Counted from the first letter of the stretch, positions 1 through 9,526 are shown. The stretch is DNA of 64,000 nt from Streptomyces caatingaensis (GCF_001187435.1 NZ_LFXA01000002.1:434001-498000); one strand, 5' to 3'. Program-made: numbers and translations. The notes: generated by a model from the sequence alone, not told the origin.

Positions 1-511
1 TCCGGCAGGGCCAACGGGTCAGGTGTATCCAGGGGCGGCGTCCGCGATGCGGCAACGCGCGGGGCGCGCTCCCGAACGGGGGATCGGCATGAGCACCACT
101 TTGTGTACGTTTTCGGCCACACCGTCCAGTGGTGCGGCCCGCGCCCTCGCCCGTCGAGCGGGCGATGTGACACCTTCGCACTAGAGAACCCGGTCGGCAT
201 GGGTCGGCCGGGGCGTCGCGACCGCGCCGCCCGCGGGAACCGCGGGGCGCGCGGCGTCGGCGACCCTGTGCGCGGTCGCGCCGCTCCGGCCGGCTCCATG
301 GCGCCCGAACGATCCGTCCAGCGGTCCGCCGTTCCACCGGACACCACCAACCCACCTGCGTCTACAGGCGTGTTCGCGCACCGGCCGCCGTCCCGCGGCA
401 TCCGGTGGGGCCGGTGGAAAGAGGCTTGATCCGGGCTCGCCCCGGCACCGCGGCGACGGATTGCATCGTCCGTACACCTGCATTCCATCCGACATCCATG
501 GAGGGGAACTA
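1..511. other. Non-coding upstream region of the phenazine operon
   Basis: No convincing gene is visible here. A 108-codon open frame at 103-429 is Arg/Pro/Gly-rich and has no recognisable domain, so I treat it as a GC-rich accident. The segment just before 512 contains the ribosome binding site GGAGGGGAA. The phz promoter must lie here or further upstream, but I cannot assign -35 and -10 boxes. Confidence 0.5.
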
Positions 512-1000
512 ATGTCCGAGTCTGTGCAGTCGCAAGGATTCACCGACCACGCCGAGCTGCGGCGTATCAACCGCGCCACGGTCGAGAAGTACATGAACAC
601 CAAGGGCCAGGACCGGCTGAAGCGGCACGAGCTCTTCACCGAGGACGGCAGCGGCGGCCTGTGGACCACCGACACCGGTGCCCCGATCGCCATCAACGGA
701 CGTGACCGCCTCGCCGAGCACGCCGTCTGGTCCCTCCAGTGCTTCCCCGACTGGGAGTGGTACAACATCAAGATCTTCGAGACCGACGACCCCAACCACT
801 TCTGGGTGGAGTGCGACGGGCACGGGAAGATCCGCTTCGCCGGATACCCCGAGGGCTACTACGAGAACCACTTCCTGCACTCCTTCGAGCTGGAGAACGG
901 GAAGATCAAGCAGAACCGCGAGTTCATGAACCCCTTCGAGCAGCTGCGCGCCCTGGGCATCCCGGTCCCGGAGATCAAGCGCGAGGGCATCCCCACCTGA
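512..1000 (+). CDS. phzB: PhzA/PhzB-family phenazine ring-assembly protein (first copy)
   Basis: The 162-residue product is a small SnoaL/NTF2-fold protein of the PhzA/B family, which promotes head-to-tail condensation of two C6 aminoketone units in phenazine-1-carboxylate synthesis. Hallmark segments are VEKYM (about 24-28), PDWEW (79-83) and the C-terminal NREFMNP. His70, Ser74 and Glu137 fall where the catalytic His73, Ser77 and Glu140 of the Burkholderia enzyme lie, with a constant offset of three. The ATG at 512 is preceded by GGAGGGGAA; an upstream in-frame ATG at 461 has no such site. It is the first gene of a nine-gene same-strand set. Confidence 0.93.
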   Translation: MSESVQSQGFTDHAELRRINRATVEKYMNTKGQDRLKRHELFTEDGSGGLWTTDTGAPIAINGRDRLAEHAVWSLQCFPDWEWYNIKIFETDDPNHFWVECDGHGKIRFAGYPEGYYENHFLHSFELENGKIKQNREFMNPFEQLRALGIPVPEIKREGIPT

Positions 1001-1102
1001 CGTACCCCACCCGACGTCCCAGGGGCCGGGGCCGGACACCGGCCGACCGCCACCCCCCATCTCGATCCACCGCTCCCCATCGCCGGATTGGAGTTCGAGT
1101 AC

Positions 1103-2284
1103 GTGATCAAGGACAACGTGTTAGAAGACATACGGACGCGCGACGCCCTGCAGCAGCCCGAGTGGGGTGACCTCCTCCAGGTCAACCGCGTCCGGGACGC
1201 CCTGGCCTCCCGTCCGCCCCTGGTCCAGGCCACCGATGTCGCCACCCTGCGCGGCTACCTGGCCAAGGTCGCCGCCGGACAGGCCCTGATCGTCCAGGCC
1301 GGCGACTGCGCCGAGGACCCCCAAGAGTGCACCGCCTCCCACGTCGCCCGCAAGGCCGCCCTGCTGGACCTCCTCGCGGGCGCCCTGCGCCTGGTCGCCC
1401 ACAAGCCCGTCATCCGCGTCGGCCGCATCGCCGGCCAGTTCGCCAAGCCGCGCTCCAAGCCCACCGAGATCGTCGACGGCGTCGAACTCCCCTCGTTCCG
1501 CGGCCACATGGTCAACGGACCCGAGGCCGACGCCGACAGCCGGTGGCCCGACCCGCTGCGCATCCTCACCGGCTACATGGCCGCCGGTGACATCGTCGAG
1601 CACCTCGGCTGGCGCGAGCGCGCCGCCGGACGCGACGTCATCGAGCCGGTCGTGTGGACCAGCCACGAGGCGCTGCTGCTCGACTACGAGGTGCCGATGC
1701 TGCGCACCGACGACCAGGACCGGCTCTACCTGGGCTCCACCCACTTCCCGTGGATCGGCGAGCGCACCCGCCAGGTCGAGGGCGCCCACGTCGCCCTGCT
1801 CGCCGAGGTCAGCAACCCGGTGGCCTGCAAGGTCGGCCCCACCATGACCCCGGACGAGCTCCTCGCGCTCTGCGAGCGGCTCGACCCCTACCGCGAGCCC
1901 GGCCGGCTCACCCTCATCGCCCGCATGGGCGCCGACAACGTCGCCGAGCGGCTCCCCGCCCTCGTCGAGGCCGTCAAGGCGGCCGGTCACCCGGTGATCT
2001 GGCTGACCGACCCCATGCACGGCAACACCGTCTCCGCGCCCGGCGGCTACAAGACCCGCCTGGTGGAGACCGTCTCCCTGGAAGTGGCGCGGTTCCTGGA
2101 GGCCGTCACCCGGGCTGGCGGCGTCGCCGGCGGCCTGCACCTGGAGACCACGCCCCACGACGTGACCGAGTGCGTCGTCGACGAGTCCGGCCTGTCCGGC
2201 GTCGGCGAACGGTACACGTCCTACTGCGACCCGCGGCTCAACCCGTGGCAGGCCGTCAGCGTCGTCTCCTCCTGGAAGGCCTGA
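1103..2284 (+). CDS. phzC: Class II 3-deoxy-D-arabino-heptulosonate 7-phosphate synthase PhzC
   Basis: PhzC condenses phosphoenolpyruvate with erythrose 4-phosphate and raises shikimate flux for phenazine production. The product (393 residues from this start) matches class II, plant-type DAHP synthases. It has QAGDCAE near the N-terminus, RVGRIAGQFAKPRS, and the C-terminal LHLETTPHDVTEC segment. I chose GTG 1103 because GGAG ends about 9 bases upstream; TTG 1088 is an in-frame alternative adding five residues. About 100 bases separate it from phzB. A dedicated, probably feedback-insensitive DAHP synthase is usual in phenazine operons; the insensitivity is inferred. Confidence 0.93.
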   Translation: MIKDNVLEDIRTRDALQQPEWGDLLQVNRVRDALASRPPLVQATDVATLRGYLAKVAAGQALIVQAGDCAEDPQECTASHVARKAALLDLLAGALRLVAHKPVIRVGRIAGQFAKPRSKPTEIVDGVELPSFRGHMVNGPEADADSRWPDPLRILTGYMAAGDIVEHLGWRERAAGRDVIEPVVWTSHEALLLDYEVPMLRTDDQDRLYLGSTHFPWIGERTRQVEGAHVALLAEVSNPVACKVGPTMTPDELLALCERLDPYREPGRLTLIARMGADNVAERLPALVEAVKAAGHPVIWLTDPMHGNTVSAPGGYKTRLVETVSLEVARFLEAVTRAGGVAGGLHLETTPHDVTECVVDESGLSGVGERYTSYCDPRLNPWQAVSVVSSWKA

Positions 2285-2374
2285 CGCGACTCCCTCAACG
2301 GGCGCGCACGACCCGTGACTCCGAGGCGCACCGGCCGCGCTTCGCACCACAGCCAGGAACTGGAAAGCAGGGCC

Positions 2375-2998
2375 ATGTCCGGCATACCACCGATCACACC
2401 GTATCCGATGCCCGCCCCGGGCGATCTGCCCCCCAACACCGTCGACTGGACGCCCGACGCCGACCGCGCCGTCCTCCTCGTCCACGACATGCAGCGCTAC
2501 TTCCTCAAGCCGTTCCCGGACAGCGTCCGCGAACCGCTCGTGCGCAACGCCGCCGCGCTGCGCGACCGTTGCGCCGCCCTCGGCGTCCCGGTCGCCTACA
2601 CCGCCCAGCCGGGCGGCATGACCGACGAACAGCGCGGCCTGCTCAAGGACTTCTGGGGCCCCGGCATGCGCCCGGAGCCCGCCGACCGGCTCGTGGTGGA
2701 CGAACTGGCGCCGGCCGACGGCGACTGGGAGTTCACCAAGTGGCGCTACAGCGCCTTCTTCAAGTCGGACCTGCTGGAGCGGATGCGCGCCGCCGGCCGC
2801 GACCAGCTCATCGTCTGCGGCGTCTACGCCCACGTCGGCGTGCTGATGACCGCGGTCGAGGCGTACACCAACGACATCCAGCCGTTCTTCGTCGCCGACG
2901 CCGTCGCGGACTTCTCCGAGGAGTACCACCGCCTCGCCCTGCGGTACGCGGCCGAGCGCTGCGCCCGGGTCGTCACCGCGAAGGAGGTCCTCGCATGA
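2375..2998 (+). CDS. phzD: Isochorismatase-family 2-amino-2-deoxyisochorismate hydrolase PhzD
   Basis: PhzD hydrolyses the vinyl ether of 2-amino-2-deoxyisochorismate to trans-2,3-dihydro-3-hydroxyanthranilate and pyruvate. The 207-residue length is that of Pseudomonas PhzD. Catalytic Asp38 (LLVHDMQ) and Lys122 ([10 protein letters not shown]) sit at the same numbers as in that enzyme. The family segment [12 protein letters not shown] is also present. ATG 2375 is used because the [13 protein letters not shown] start aligns with known PhzD; the longer open frame from 2315 adds residues unlike the family. Its stop overlaps the phzE start by four bases. It is a clear paralogue of the isochorismatase at 38125. 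Confidence 0.95.
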   Translation: MSGIPPITPYPMPAPGDLPPNTVDWTPDADRAVLLVHDMQRYFLKPFPDSVREPLVRNAAALRDRCAALGVPVAYTAQPGGMTDEQRGLLKDFWGPGMRPEPADRLVVDELAPADGDWEFTKWRYSAFFKSDLLERMRAAGRDQLIVCGVYAHVGVLMTAVEAYTNDIQPFFVADAVADFSEEYHRLALRYAAERCARVVTAKEVLA

Positions 2999-4905
2999 GC
3001 GAGCGTCCCGCCACCGGCGACCTCCTCGACCGCGTGCTCGGCAGGGCCGGCGAGCGCCCGGCCGCCTTCGCCCTGCTCCACCGCCCCGAGGCCACCGGAG
3101 CAGGCGTCCTGGACGTCCTGGTGGGCGAGGTGTCGCACCCCGCCACCCTGGGCGACATCCCGCTGCCGGACGCCCCGGCCGCCGAGGGCGCCCACCACGA
3201 GGTCCTCACCGTCGTCCCCTACCGGCAGATCGCCGAGCGCGGCTACCACTGCGCCGACGACGGGGCACCGCTGATCGCGATGACCGTCACCGGCCAGGAG
3301 CGGGTGCCCGTCGCCGAGCTCGACCGCGTCCCCGCGGTGCCCACCCGGCTGACCGGCGAGCACTTCGACCTGGACGACGACGCCTACGCCGAGGTCGTCG
3401 GCCGCGTCGTCAAGGAGGTGATCGGCACCGGCGAGGGCGCCAACTTCGTGATGAAGCGCTCCTTCGTCGCCGACATCACCGACTACGGGCCGCACAGCGC
3501 GCTCGCCTTCTTCCGCCGGCTGCTCCAGCGGGAGTCGGGCGCCTACTGGACGTTCGTCGTCCACACCGGCGACCGCACCTTCGTCGGCGCCTCGCCCGAG
3601 CGGCACGTCAGCCTCGACCGCGGCACGGCCGTGATGAACCCCATCAGCGGCACCTACCGCTACCCGGCCTCGGGCCCCAGCCTGCCCGAGGTCATGGAGT
3701 TCCTCGCCGACCCCAAGGAGACCGACGAGCTCTACATGGTGGTCGACGAGGAACTGAAGATGATGGCCCGCATCTGCGAGTCGGGCGGCCGCGTGGTCGG
3801 CCCGTACCTCAAGGAGATGGCCCGCCTCGCCCACACCGAGTACTTCATCGAGGGGCACACCACCCGCGACGTCCGCGAGATCCTGCGCGAGACGATGTTC
3901 GCGCCGACCGTCACCGGCAGCCCGCTGGAGAGCGCCTGCCGCGTGATCGGCCAGTACGAGCCCGTCGGGCGCGGCTACTACAGCGGTGTCGTGGCCCTCA
4001 TCGGCCGCGACGAGGACGGCGGCCGGGCGATGGATTCGGCCATCCTCATCCGCACCGCGGACATCGACGCCACCGGCCGCGTCAGCATCGGCGTCGGCGC
4101 CACCATCGTGCGCCACTCCGACCCGGCCTCCGAGGCGGCCGAGACCCGGGCCAAGGCCGCCGGTCTCGTCGCCGCCCTGGAGTCCGGCGACCAGCGGCTG
4201 GGCAACCACCCCGAGGTCAAGGCCGCCCTGGCCCGCCGCAACGAGACCATCGCGGACTTCTGGCTGCGCGACCTCGACGGCCGCGCGGGCGTCCTGCCCG
4301 GACTCGCCGGCCGCAAGGTGCTCGTCGTCGACGCCGAGGACACCTTCACCTCGATGATCGACCACCAGCTGCGGTCGCTCGGACTGGAGGTGACGGTCCG
4401 CCGGTTCGACGAGGAGTACTCCTTCGACGGCCACGACCTGATCGTCATGGGCCCCGGCCCCGGCGACCCCCAGGAGACCGGCCAGCCCAAGATGGCCCAC
4501 CTGCACGCCGCGGTGCGCACCCTGCTCGCCGAGCGCCGGCCCTTCCTCGCCGTCTGCCTCAGCCACCAGGTGCTCAGCCTCCAGCTGGGCCTCGGGCTGC
4601 GCCGGCGCGAGGTGCCCAACCAGGGCGTGCAGAAGGAGATCGACCTGTTCGGCCGCACCGAGCACGTCGGCTTCTACAACACCTTCGCCGCCCGCAGCGA
4701 CCGCGACGAGGTCGAGGTGGACGGCGTGGGCACCGTCCGGGTCAGCCGCGACCCGGACACCGGCGAGGTGCACGCCCTGCGCGGCCCGCACTTCGCCTCC
4801 ATGCAGTTCCACGCCGAGTCGGTGCTCACCCAGGACGGGCCGCGGATCGTCGGCACCGCGGTGCAACAGGTCCTGGGCGTCCTGAAGGCCGAGGCCGTCG
4901 GCTGA
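2995..4905 (+). CDS. phzE: 2-amino-2-deoxyisochorismate synthase PhzE
   Basis: PhzE aminates chorismate to 2-amino-2-deoxyisochorismate using glutamine. The 636-residue product is the usual fusion. An N-terminal chorismate-binding (anthranilate synthase I-like) domain spans about residues 1-400. A class I glutamine amidotransferase domain follows, from about 440, with nucleophile Cys521 in AVCLSHQ and the His-Glu pair in QFHAES. The ATG at 2995 overlaps the phzD stop (ATGA), which implies translational coupling. Two perfect hairpins follow the stop, before phzF, and may lower expression of the distal genes. Confidence 0.95.
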   Translation: MSERPATGDLLDRVLGRAGERPAAFALLHRPEATGAGVLDVLVGEVSHPATLGDIPLPDAPAAEGAHHEVLTVVPYRQIAERGYHCADDGAPLIAMTVTGQERVPVAELDRVPAVPTRLTGEHFDLDDDAYAEVVGRVVKEVIGTGEGANFVMKRSFVADITDYGPHSALAFFRRLLQRESGAYWTFVVHTGDRTFVGASPERHVSLDRGTAVMNPISGTYRYPASGPSLPEVMEFLADPKETDELYMVVDEELKMMARICESGGRVVGPYLKEMARLAHTEYFIEGHTTRDVREILRETMFAPTVTGSPLESACRVIGQYEPVGRGYYSGVVALIGRDEDGGRAMDSAILIRTADIDATGRVSIGVGATIVRHSDPASEAAETRAKAAGLVAALESGDQRLGNHPEVKAALARRNETIADFWLRDLDGRAGVLPGLAGRKVLVVDAEDTFTSMIDHQLRSLGLEVTVRRFDEEYSFDGHDLIVMGPGPGDPQETGQPKMAHLHAAVRTLLAERRPFLAVCLSHQVLSLQLGLGLRRREVPNQGVQKEIDLFGRTEHVGFYNTFAARSDRDEVEVDGVGTVRVSRDPDTGEVHALRGPHFASMQFHAESVLTQDGPRIVGTAVQQVLGVLKAEAVG

Positions 4906-4928
4906 GCCGGCCCCGGCGGCGTCACCCC

Positions 4929-4991
4929 GGTCCGCGCCCCCGCCCGGGCGCGGACCGTCCCGGCGGGACCGGCACGTTCGCCGGTCCCGCC
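4929..4991 (+). terminator. Tandem hairpins between phzE and phzF (terminator or attenuator)
   Basis: Two perfect inverted repeats lie in the 152-base phzE-phzF gap. Hairpin 1 pairs GGTCCGCGCCC (4929-4939) with 4946-4956. Hairpin 2 pairs GGCGGGACCGGC (4962-4973) with 4980-4991 around a six-base loop. No U-tract follows, as is common for actinomycete terminators. The position inside an operon suggests attenuation or RNA-end protection; that role is inferred. Confidence 0.65.
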
Positions 4992-5057
4992 ACCGGCGCG
5001 GCCCCACCGCGCCCCACCTGTCACCACCCGTACCTCTCGCACCGCTTGGAGCAGCAC

Positions 5058-5894
5058 ATGCATTCCTACGTCGTCGTCGACGCCTTCGCGACGGAGCCGC
5101 TCAAGGGCAACCCGGTCGCCGTCTTCTTCGACAGCGACGACCTCTCGGCGGAGCGCATGCAGCGCATCGCGCGGGAGATGAACCTCTCCGAGACGACCTT
5201 CGTGCTGACCCCCAAGCAGGGCGGCGACCACCACATCCGCGTGTTCACGCCGGTCAACGAACTGCCCTTCGCCGGGCACCCGTTGCTGGGCACCGCCATC
5301 GCGCTCGGCCGCCGCACCGGCGCCGACAAGCTGCGGCTGGAGACGGCCATGGGCATCGTCCCCTTCGAACTGGAGCGGGAGAACGGCGAGGTGACCGCCG
5401 CCTGGATGCAGCAGCCCATCCCGACCTGGCAGCCCTTCGACCGCACCGGGGAACTCCTCGCCGCCCTGGGCGTCCGCGACTCCGCGCTGCCGGTGGAGAT
5501 CTACCGCAACGGCCCCCGGCACGTCCTCGTCGCCCTGGAGAGCGTCGAGGCACTCTCCGCCCTCCACCCCGACCACCGCGCGCTCAGCGCCTTCGAGGAC
5601 ATGGCCGCCAACTGCTTCGCCGGCTCCGGCACCGAGTGGCGCAGCCGCATGTTCTCGCCCGCCTACGGCGTGGTCGAGGACGCCGCCACCGGCTCCGCCG
5701 CCGGACCGATCGCCATCCACCTGGCCCGCCGCGGCCTGATCGAGTACGGGCAGCGCATCACCATCACCCAGGGCGTCGAGATGGGCCGCCCCTCGCCGAT
5801 GCGCGCCCTGGTCCACGGCGCCGGCGACACGGTCGACACCGTCGAGGTCGGCGGCAACGGCGTCCTCGCCATCGAGGGCACGCTGCACGTCTGA
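5058..5894 (+). CDS. phzF: Trans-2,3-dihydro-3-hydroxyanthranilate isomerase PhzF
   Basis: PhzF isomerises trans-2,3-dihydro-3-hydroxyanthranilate to the reactive ketone that dimerises to the phenazine tricycle. The 278-residue product belongs to the diaminopimelate-epimerase fold. Catalytic Glu45 is in NLSETTF, at the number known for Pseudomonas PhzF. GNPVAVFF, FTPVNELPFAGHPLLGTA and EDAATGSAAGP mark the two lobes. ATG 5058 gives the family start MHSYVVVDAF and has GGAG seven bases upstream; TTG 5046 would overlap that site. phzG follows 41 bases later. Confidence 0.95.
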   Translation: MHSYVVVDAFATEPLKGNPVAVFFDSDDLSAERMQRIAREMNLSETTFVLTPKQGGDHHIRVFTPVNELPFAGHPLLGTAIALGRRTGADKLRLETAMGIVPFELERENGEVTAAWMQQPIPTWQPFDRTGELLAALGVRDSALPVEIYRNGPRHVLVALESVEALSALHPDHRALSAFEDMAANCFAGSGTEWRSRMFSPAYGVVEDAATGSAAGPIAIHLARRGLIEYGQRITITQGVEMGRPSPMRALVHGAGDTVDTVEVGGNGVLAIEGTLHV

Positions 5895-5935
5895 CCGCGA
5901 CCGCTTCCGTTCCCCCAAGGCTGGAGTCCACCACC

Positions 5936-6592
5936 ATGAGCAACCCCGCGAGCAAGAGGTCCGAATCCATGACCGGGAACGTCGACGTCGACTTCCCCGA
6001 GTTCGCCGAGCCCCCGGCCGAGCCCTACGGCCTGCTGCGGGCCTGGATCGACGGCGCCAAGGAGAACAAGGTCCGCGAGCCCCTGGCGCTCGCCCTGGCC
6101 ACCGCCGACGAACGCGGCCACTCCTCCTCCCGGATCGTGGTGCTCGGCGCCGTGACCGACCAGGGCCTGCTCTTCACCTCGCACAGCACCAGCCAGAAGG
6201 GCCGCGAACTGGCCGTCAACCCCTGGGCATCCGGCGTCCTGTACTGGCGCGAGACCAGCCAACAGATCATCTTCGGCGGCCCGGTGCGGAAGCTCTGCGA
6301 CGAGGAGGCCGAGGCCACCTGGAACGCCCGCCCGGTCTTCACCCACGCCATGTCCTCCGCCGCCCGCCAGAGCGCGCCCTTCGCGACCTACGCCCAGGTC
6401 GCGGAGTTGCGCGCGGAGGCCCGGCGGCTCGCCGAGCTGAACCGGCCGCTGCCGCGCCCCGCCTCGTACTCCCTCTACCGCCTGGAGCCGGAGCTCGTCG
6501 AGTTCTGGACCAACGGCACCGACCGGCTCCACGAGCGGCTGCGCTACGACCGCTCCGGCGACGGCTGGACCACCAGCCGCCTCCAGCCCTGA
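5936..6592 (+). CDS. phzG: FMN-dependent dihydrophenazine-carboxylate oxidase PhzG
   Basis: PhzG is a pyridoxamine-5'-phosphate-oxidase-like flavoenzyme that aromatises dihydrophenazine carboxylates to phenazine-1-carboxylate (PCA). The 218-residue product has family segments SSRIVVLG, FTSHSTSQKGREL and the C-terminal VEFWTNGTDRLHER. This frame is open far upstream inside phzF. ATG 5936 is chosen because GGAG lies about ten bases before it; ATG 5969 is an internal alternative. It follows phzF by 41 bases and precedes the second PhzA/B copy. Confidence 0.93.
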   Translation: MSNPASKRSESMTGNVDVDFPEFAEPPAEPYGLLRAWIDGAKENKVREPLALALATADERGHSSSRIVVLGAVTDQGLLFTSHSTSQKGRELAVNPWASGVLYWRETSQQIIFGGPVRKLCDEEAEATWNARPVFTHAMSSAARQSAPFATYAQVAELRAEARRLAELNRPLPRPASYSLYRLEPELVEFWTNGTDRLHERLRYDRSGDGWTTSRLQP

Positions 6593-6650
6593 GCCACGGC
6601 TTCCTCTCCCACCAGGAACCCCGTACCACCGAAACGCCTGCGAGAACTCC

Positions 6651-7157
6651 ATGAGCGACAGCACCACGCCGACCCTGCCCCCGTCCGTCTTCACCAGCGA
6701 CCTCGACCTGCGCGCCCGCAACCGGGAAGCGGTCGAGAAGTACATGCGCACCGGGCCCGAGGCGCGCCTGGAGCGCTACACGCTCTACACCGAGGACGGC
6801 GAGACCGCCCTCTTCTACACCGACATCGGCCGCCCGATCGTGGTCAAGGGCAAGGACCGGCTCAAGCGGCACGGCGAACTCTCGCTGAAGGTCCTGCCCG
6901 ACTGGGAGTGGATCGACGTGCGGATCTACGAGACCCAGGACCCCAACGTCATCTGGGTCGAGTGCGACGGGGAGGGGACGATCAGGTTCCCGGAGTACCC
7001 CGAGGGGCACTACCGCAACCACTTCGTCCACGGCTTCACCCTCGAGGACGGAAAGATCAAGTCCAGCCGTGAGTACGCCAATCCGATCGAGCACATGCGC
7101 TCGCTGAGCATCGAGACGCCGCACATCAAGCGCGACTGGATCCAGGCCGACCACTAG
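6651..7157 (+). CDS. phzA: PhzA/PhzB-family phenazine ring-assembly protein (second copy)
   Basis: This 168-residue second member of the PhzA/B family is clearly diverged from the copy at 512 but shares VEKYM, PDWEW, WVECDG and YPEGHYRNHFVHGF. His74 and Ser78 match the active-site positions, and the SSREYANP segment supplies the Glu. In Pseudomonas the A and B copies are adjacent and first in the operon. Here they flank the C-G core. As I recall, pseudomonad PhzA has lost the active-site His, whereas both copies here keep it. The assignment as phzA rather than phzB is only by order. Confidence 0.9.
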   Translation: MSDSTTPTLPPSVFTSDLDLRARNREAVEKYMRTGPEARLERYTLYTEDGETALFYTDIGRPIVVKGKDRLKRHGELSLKVLPDWEWIDVRIYETQDPNVIWVECDGEGTIRFPEYPEGHYRNHFVHGFTLEDGKIKSSREYANPIEHMRSLSIETPHIKRDWIQADH

Positions 7158-7214
7158 CCCGGCCCGTTGGCCCCACCGACGACGCACCACCACGACACCG
7201 AAGGACTGCGAAAG

Positions 7215-8219
7215 ATGGCCATTGGCGCAGAGGGCTCGCGCGCGACCGTCGACCTCATCACCGCCGCCTGGCGCACCCAGGCGGTGTACGCCGCGGCCAG
7301 GATCGGCCTGCCCGATCTCGTCGCCGCCGGGAACACCGACGACGCCTCGCTCGCCCGGGCGGCCGGCATGGACGAGGACGTCGTCCACCGCCTGATGCGG
7401 CTGCTGGTCCTGCTCGGCGTCTTCACCGCCCAGGACGGGTACGCCGTGACGGAGGTGGGCGACCTCCTGCGCGACCGCCCGGACTCCCTGCGCGACATGT
7501 GCCTCCTGTACGGCAAGGAGTTCTACGCGGCCTGGGGGCACGCCGAGGACGCCTTCCGCACCGGCGCGTCCGGCTTCGAGAAGGTCCACGGCCTGCCCCT
7601 CATCCCGTACCTGCGCGAGAACGCGGAGGCGGCCGGCCGCTTCCAACGTGCCATGCAGGCCAGCAACTTCTACTTCGACGCCATCCCCAAGGAGATCGAC
7701 TTCTCCGCCGACCGGCACATCGTGGACATCGCCGGCGGCAGCGGCCAGTTGCTCTCCACGGTGCTGCGCGCCGCGCCGCAGGCCCGCGGCACCCTGGTCG
7801 ACCTCGAACACACCATGCCCATCGCGCGGGCGCACTTCGAGCGGACCGTCGGCATGGACCGGGTGGACCTGGCCGTCGTCGACATGTTCTCCGGCAGCCT
7901 CCCGGCCGCCGCCGACACGTACCTCCTCTCCCGGGTCCTCGGCGACTGGGAGGACGAGCCGTGCCTGCGCCTCCTCACCAACCTCGGCTCCGCGATGTCC
8001 GACGACTCCCGCCTGATCGTCATCGAGCGCCTGACCCGCGACGACGGCACCGGCCTGCTGCCCGCCCTGTGGGACCTGCACCTGTACGTCCTCAACGGCG
8101 GCCGCCAGCGCACCCTGGACGCCACCCGGGTGCTGGCGGAGCGCACCGGCCTGACGATCGAGGACAGCGTCGGACTCCCCAGTGAGAACACGGCGCTGAT
8201 CCTGAAGAAGACCCGATAG
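7215..8219 (+). CDS. phzM: PhzM-like SAM-dependent phenazine methyltransferase
   Basis: From ATG 7215 the product is 334 residues, the length of P. aeruginosa PhzM. An N-terminal dimerisation/winged-helix region (LMRLLVLLGVF) precedes a class I SAM domain with DIAGGSG at 171-177. The position that holds the catalytic His of O-methyltransferases (usually HDW) reads LLSRVLGDWED, so it is Gly; I recall PhzM also having Gly there. That fits N-5 methylation of phenazine-1-carboxylate, the first pyocyanin step, rather than O-methylation. An in-frame upstream start at 7167 is less likely because AAGGA lies just before 7215. phzS starts 11 bases downstream. Confidence 0.85.
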   Translation: MAIGAEGSRATVDLITAAWRTQAVYAAARIGLPDLVAAGNTDDASLARAAGMDEDVVHRLMRLLVLLGVFTAQDGYAVTEVGDLLRDRPDSLRDMCLLYGKEFYAAWGHAEDAFRTGASGFEKVHGLPLIPYLRENAEAAGRFQRAMQASNFYFDAIPKEIDFSADRHIVDIAGGSGQLLSTVLRAAPQARGTLVDLEHTMPIARAHFERTVGMDRVDLAVVDMFSGSLPAAADTYLLSRVLGDWEDEPCLRLLTNLGSAMSDDSRLIVIERLTRDDGTGLLPALWDLHLYVLNGGRQRTLDATRVLAERTGLTIEDSVGLPSENTALILKKTR

Positions 8220-8230
8220 GAACCAGGACC

Positions 8231-9487
8231 ATGACACACTCCGCGGACGTCCTCATCGCCGGCGGCGGCATCGGCGGCCTGACCGCCGCCCTCAGCCTGC
8301 ACGCCGCCGGCATCGAACCCCTCGTCCTGGAGTCCGCCCGGGAGATCCGGCCGCTCGGCGTGGGCATCAACCTCCAGCCCGCGGCCGTCCGCGAACTGGA
8401 CGAGCTCGGACTGCTCGACGAGCTGGCCGCCCTCGGCGTCCCCGCCGAGCAGCACCTCTTCGCGGACGGCCGCGGCCGCACGCTCTTCGCGGAGCCGCGC
8501 GGGACGGCGGCGGGCTACAACTGGCCGCAGTTCTCCGTCCACCGCGGCGAGTTGCAGATGATGCTGCGCGACGCGGTGGTGAAGCGGCTGGGCCCGGAGG
8601 CGCTCCGCACGGGCGTCCAGGTCGAGGACTTCACCGAGAGCGCGGACGGCGTCCGCGTCCACGCCCTGGACCGCGCCGCCGGCACGCAGCTCACCTTCTC
8701 CGCCGAGGCCCTGATCGCCGCCGACGGCATCCACTCCACGATCCGCGCCCTCCTCCACCCCGAGCAGGGCCCGCTCCAGTGGAACGGCGTCACCATGTGG
8801 CGCGGCGTGACGGAGGCGGACGCGTTCGCCCCCGGCAACGCGGTCGTCATCGCCGCCGACGACAAGAACACCCAGTTCGTCGCCTACCAGATCTCCCGCG
8901 AGGCCCTCAACGCCGGCCGCACCCGCATCAACTGGGTCGCCCTCGTCCCCACCGGCGAGCCGGGCCCCCTCTCCGCCGACGTCAACTGGAACGCCCCCGG
9001 CACGATCGACGACCTCCTGCCGCACTACGCCGACTGGCACGCCGACTGGGCCGACCTCCCCGAACTCTTCGCCCGCAGCGAGCAGATCCTCGAATACCCG
9101 ATGGTCGACCGCGACCCCCTGCCATCCTGGGGCAGGGGCCGCGTCACCCTCCTCGGCGACGCCGCCCACCCCGGCTACCCCTCCGGCGCCAACGGCGGCA
9201 CCCAGGCCGTCATCGACGCCCGTGTCCTCGCCTACCACCTGGCCGTCGCCCCCTCCGTCCCCTCCGCCCTGGCCTCCTACGAGTCCGAACGCCGCGAGGT
9301 CACCTCGGCCATCGTCCTCGCCAACCGCGAAATGGACCGCGTCGGCCGCAACAAGTCCCCCGAACCGGGCGCCCCTTCCGGCGAGGCAATGAAGCGCGTG
9401 ACCGCGGCCTACCGCAAGGCGGTGGGGGAGGCGGAGGAGCTGAACGGGCGGGCTTCGCTTACGCCGCCGGGGGTTGAGCGACGGTAA
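8231..9487 (+). CDS. phzS: PhzS-like FAD-dependent phenazine monooxygenase
   Basis: This 418-residue group A flavoprotein monooxygenase has the FAD dinucleotide motif GGGIGG at 11-16 and GDAAHPGYPSGANGG from about 309. Segments EIRPLGVGIN, SVHRGELQMML, MWRGVTEAD and YPMVDRDPLP closely follow P. aeruginosa PhzS, which decarboxylates and hydroxylates 5-methyl-PCA to pyocyanin or makes 1-hydroxyphenazine from PCA. It is directly coupled to phzM. Its last ~90 codons and downstream sequence recur, diverged, at 14112-14450. The exact product cannot be read from sequence. Confidence 0.87.
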   Translation: MTHSADVLIAGGGIGGLTAALSLHAAGIEPLVLESAREIRPLGVGINLQPAAVRELDELGLLDELAALGVPAEQHLFADGRGRTLFAEPRGTAAGYNWPQFSVHRGELQMMLRDAVVKRLGPEALRTGVQVEDFTESADGVRVHALDRAAGTQLTFSAEALIAADGIHSTIRALLHPEQGPLQWNGVTMWRGVTEADAFAPGNAVVIAADDKNTQFVAYQISREALNAGRTRINWVALVPTGEPGPLSADVNWNAPGTIDDLLPHYADWHADWADLPELFARSEQILEYPMVDRDPLPSWGRGRVTLLGDAAHPGYPSGANGGTQAVIDARVLAYHLAVAPSVPSALASYESERREVTSAIVLANREMDRVGRNKSPEPGAPSGEAMKRVTAAYRKAVGEAEELNGRASLTPPGVERR

Positions 9488-9494
9488 TTTGGGG

Positions 9495-9526
9495 CGGGAG
9501 CCGCTCCGAGTACGGGATGGCTCCCG
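9495..9526 (+). terminator. Hairpin after phzS
   Basis: CGGGAGCC (9495-9502) pairs perfectly with GGCTCCCG (9519-9526), eight bases after the phzS stop. It is the likely end of the phenazine transcript. A diverged copy follows the phzS-like fragment at 14388-14419. Confidence 0.6.

Noticed and set aside
103..429. 108-codon frame upstream of phzB
   Set aside because: Arg/Pro/Gly-rich with no domain and a minus-strand open frame of similar quality over the same bases.
1121..2929. 602-codon minus-strand open frame opposite phzC and phzD
   Set aside because: It is antisense to two clear enzyme genes and has low-complexity Gly/Val/Asp-rich composition, typical of high-GC shadow frames.
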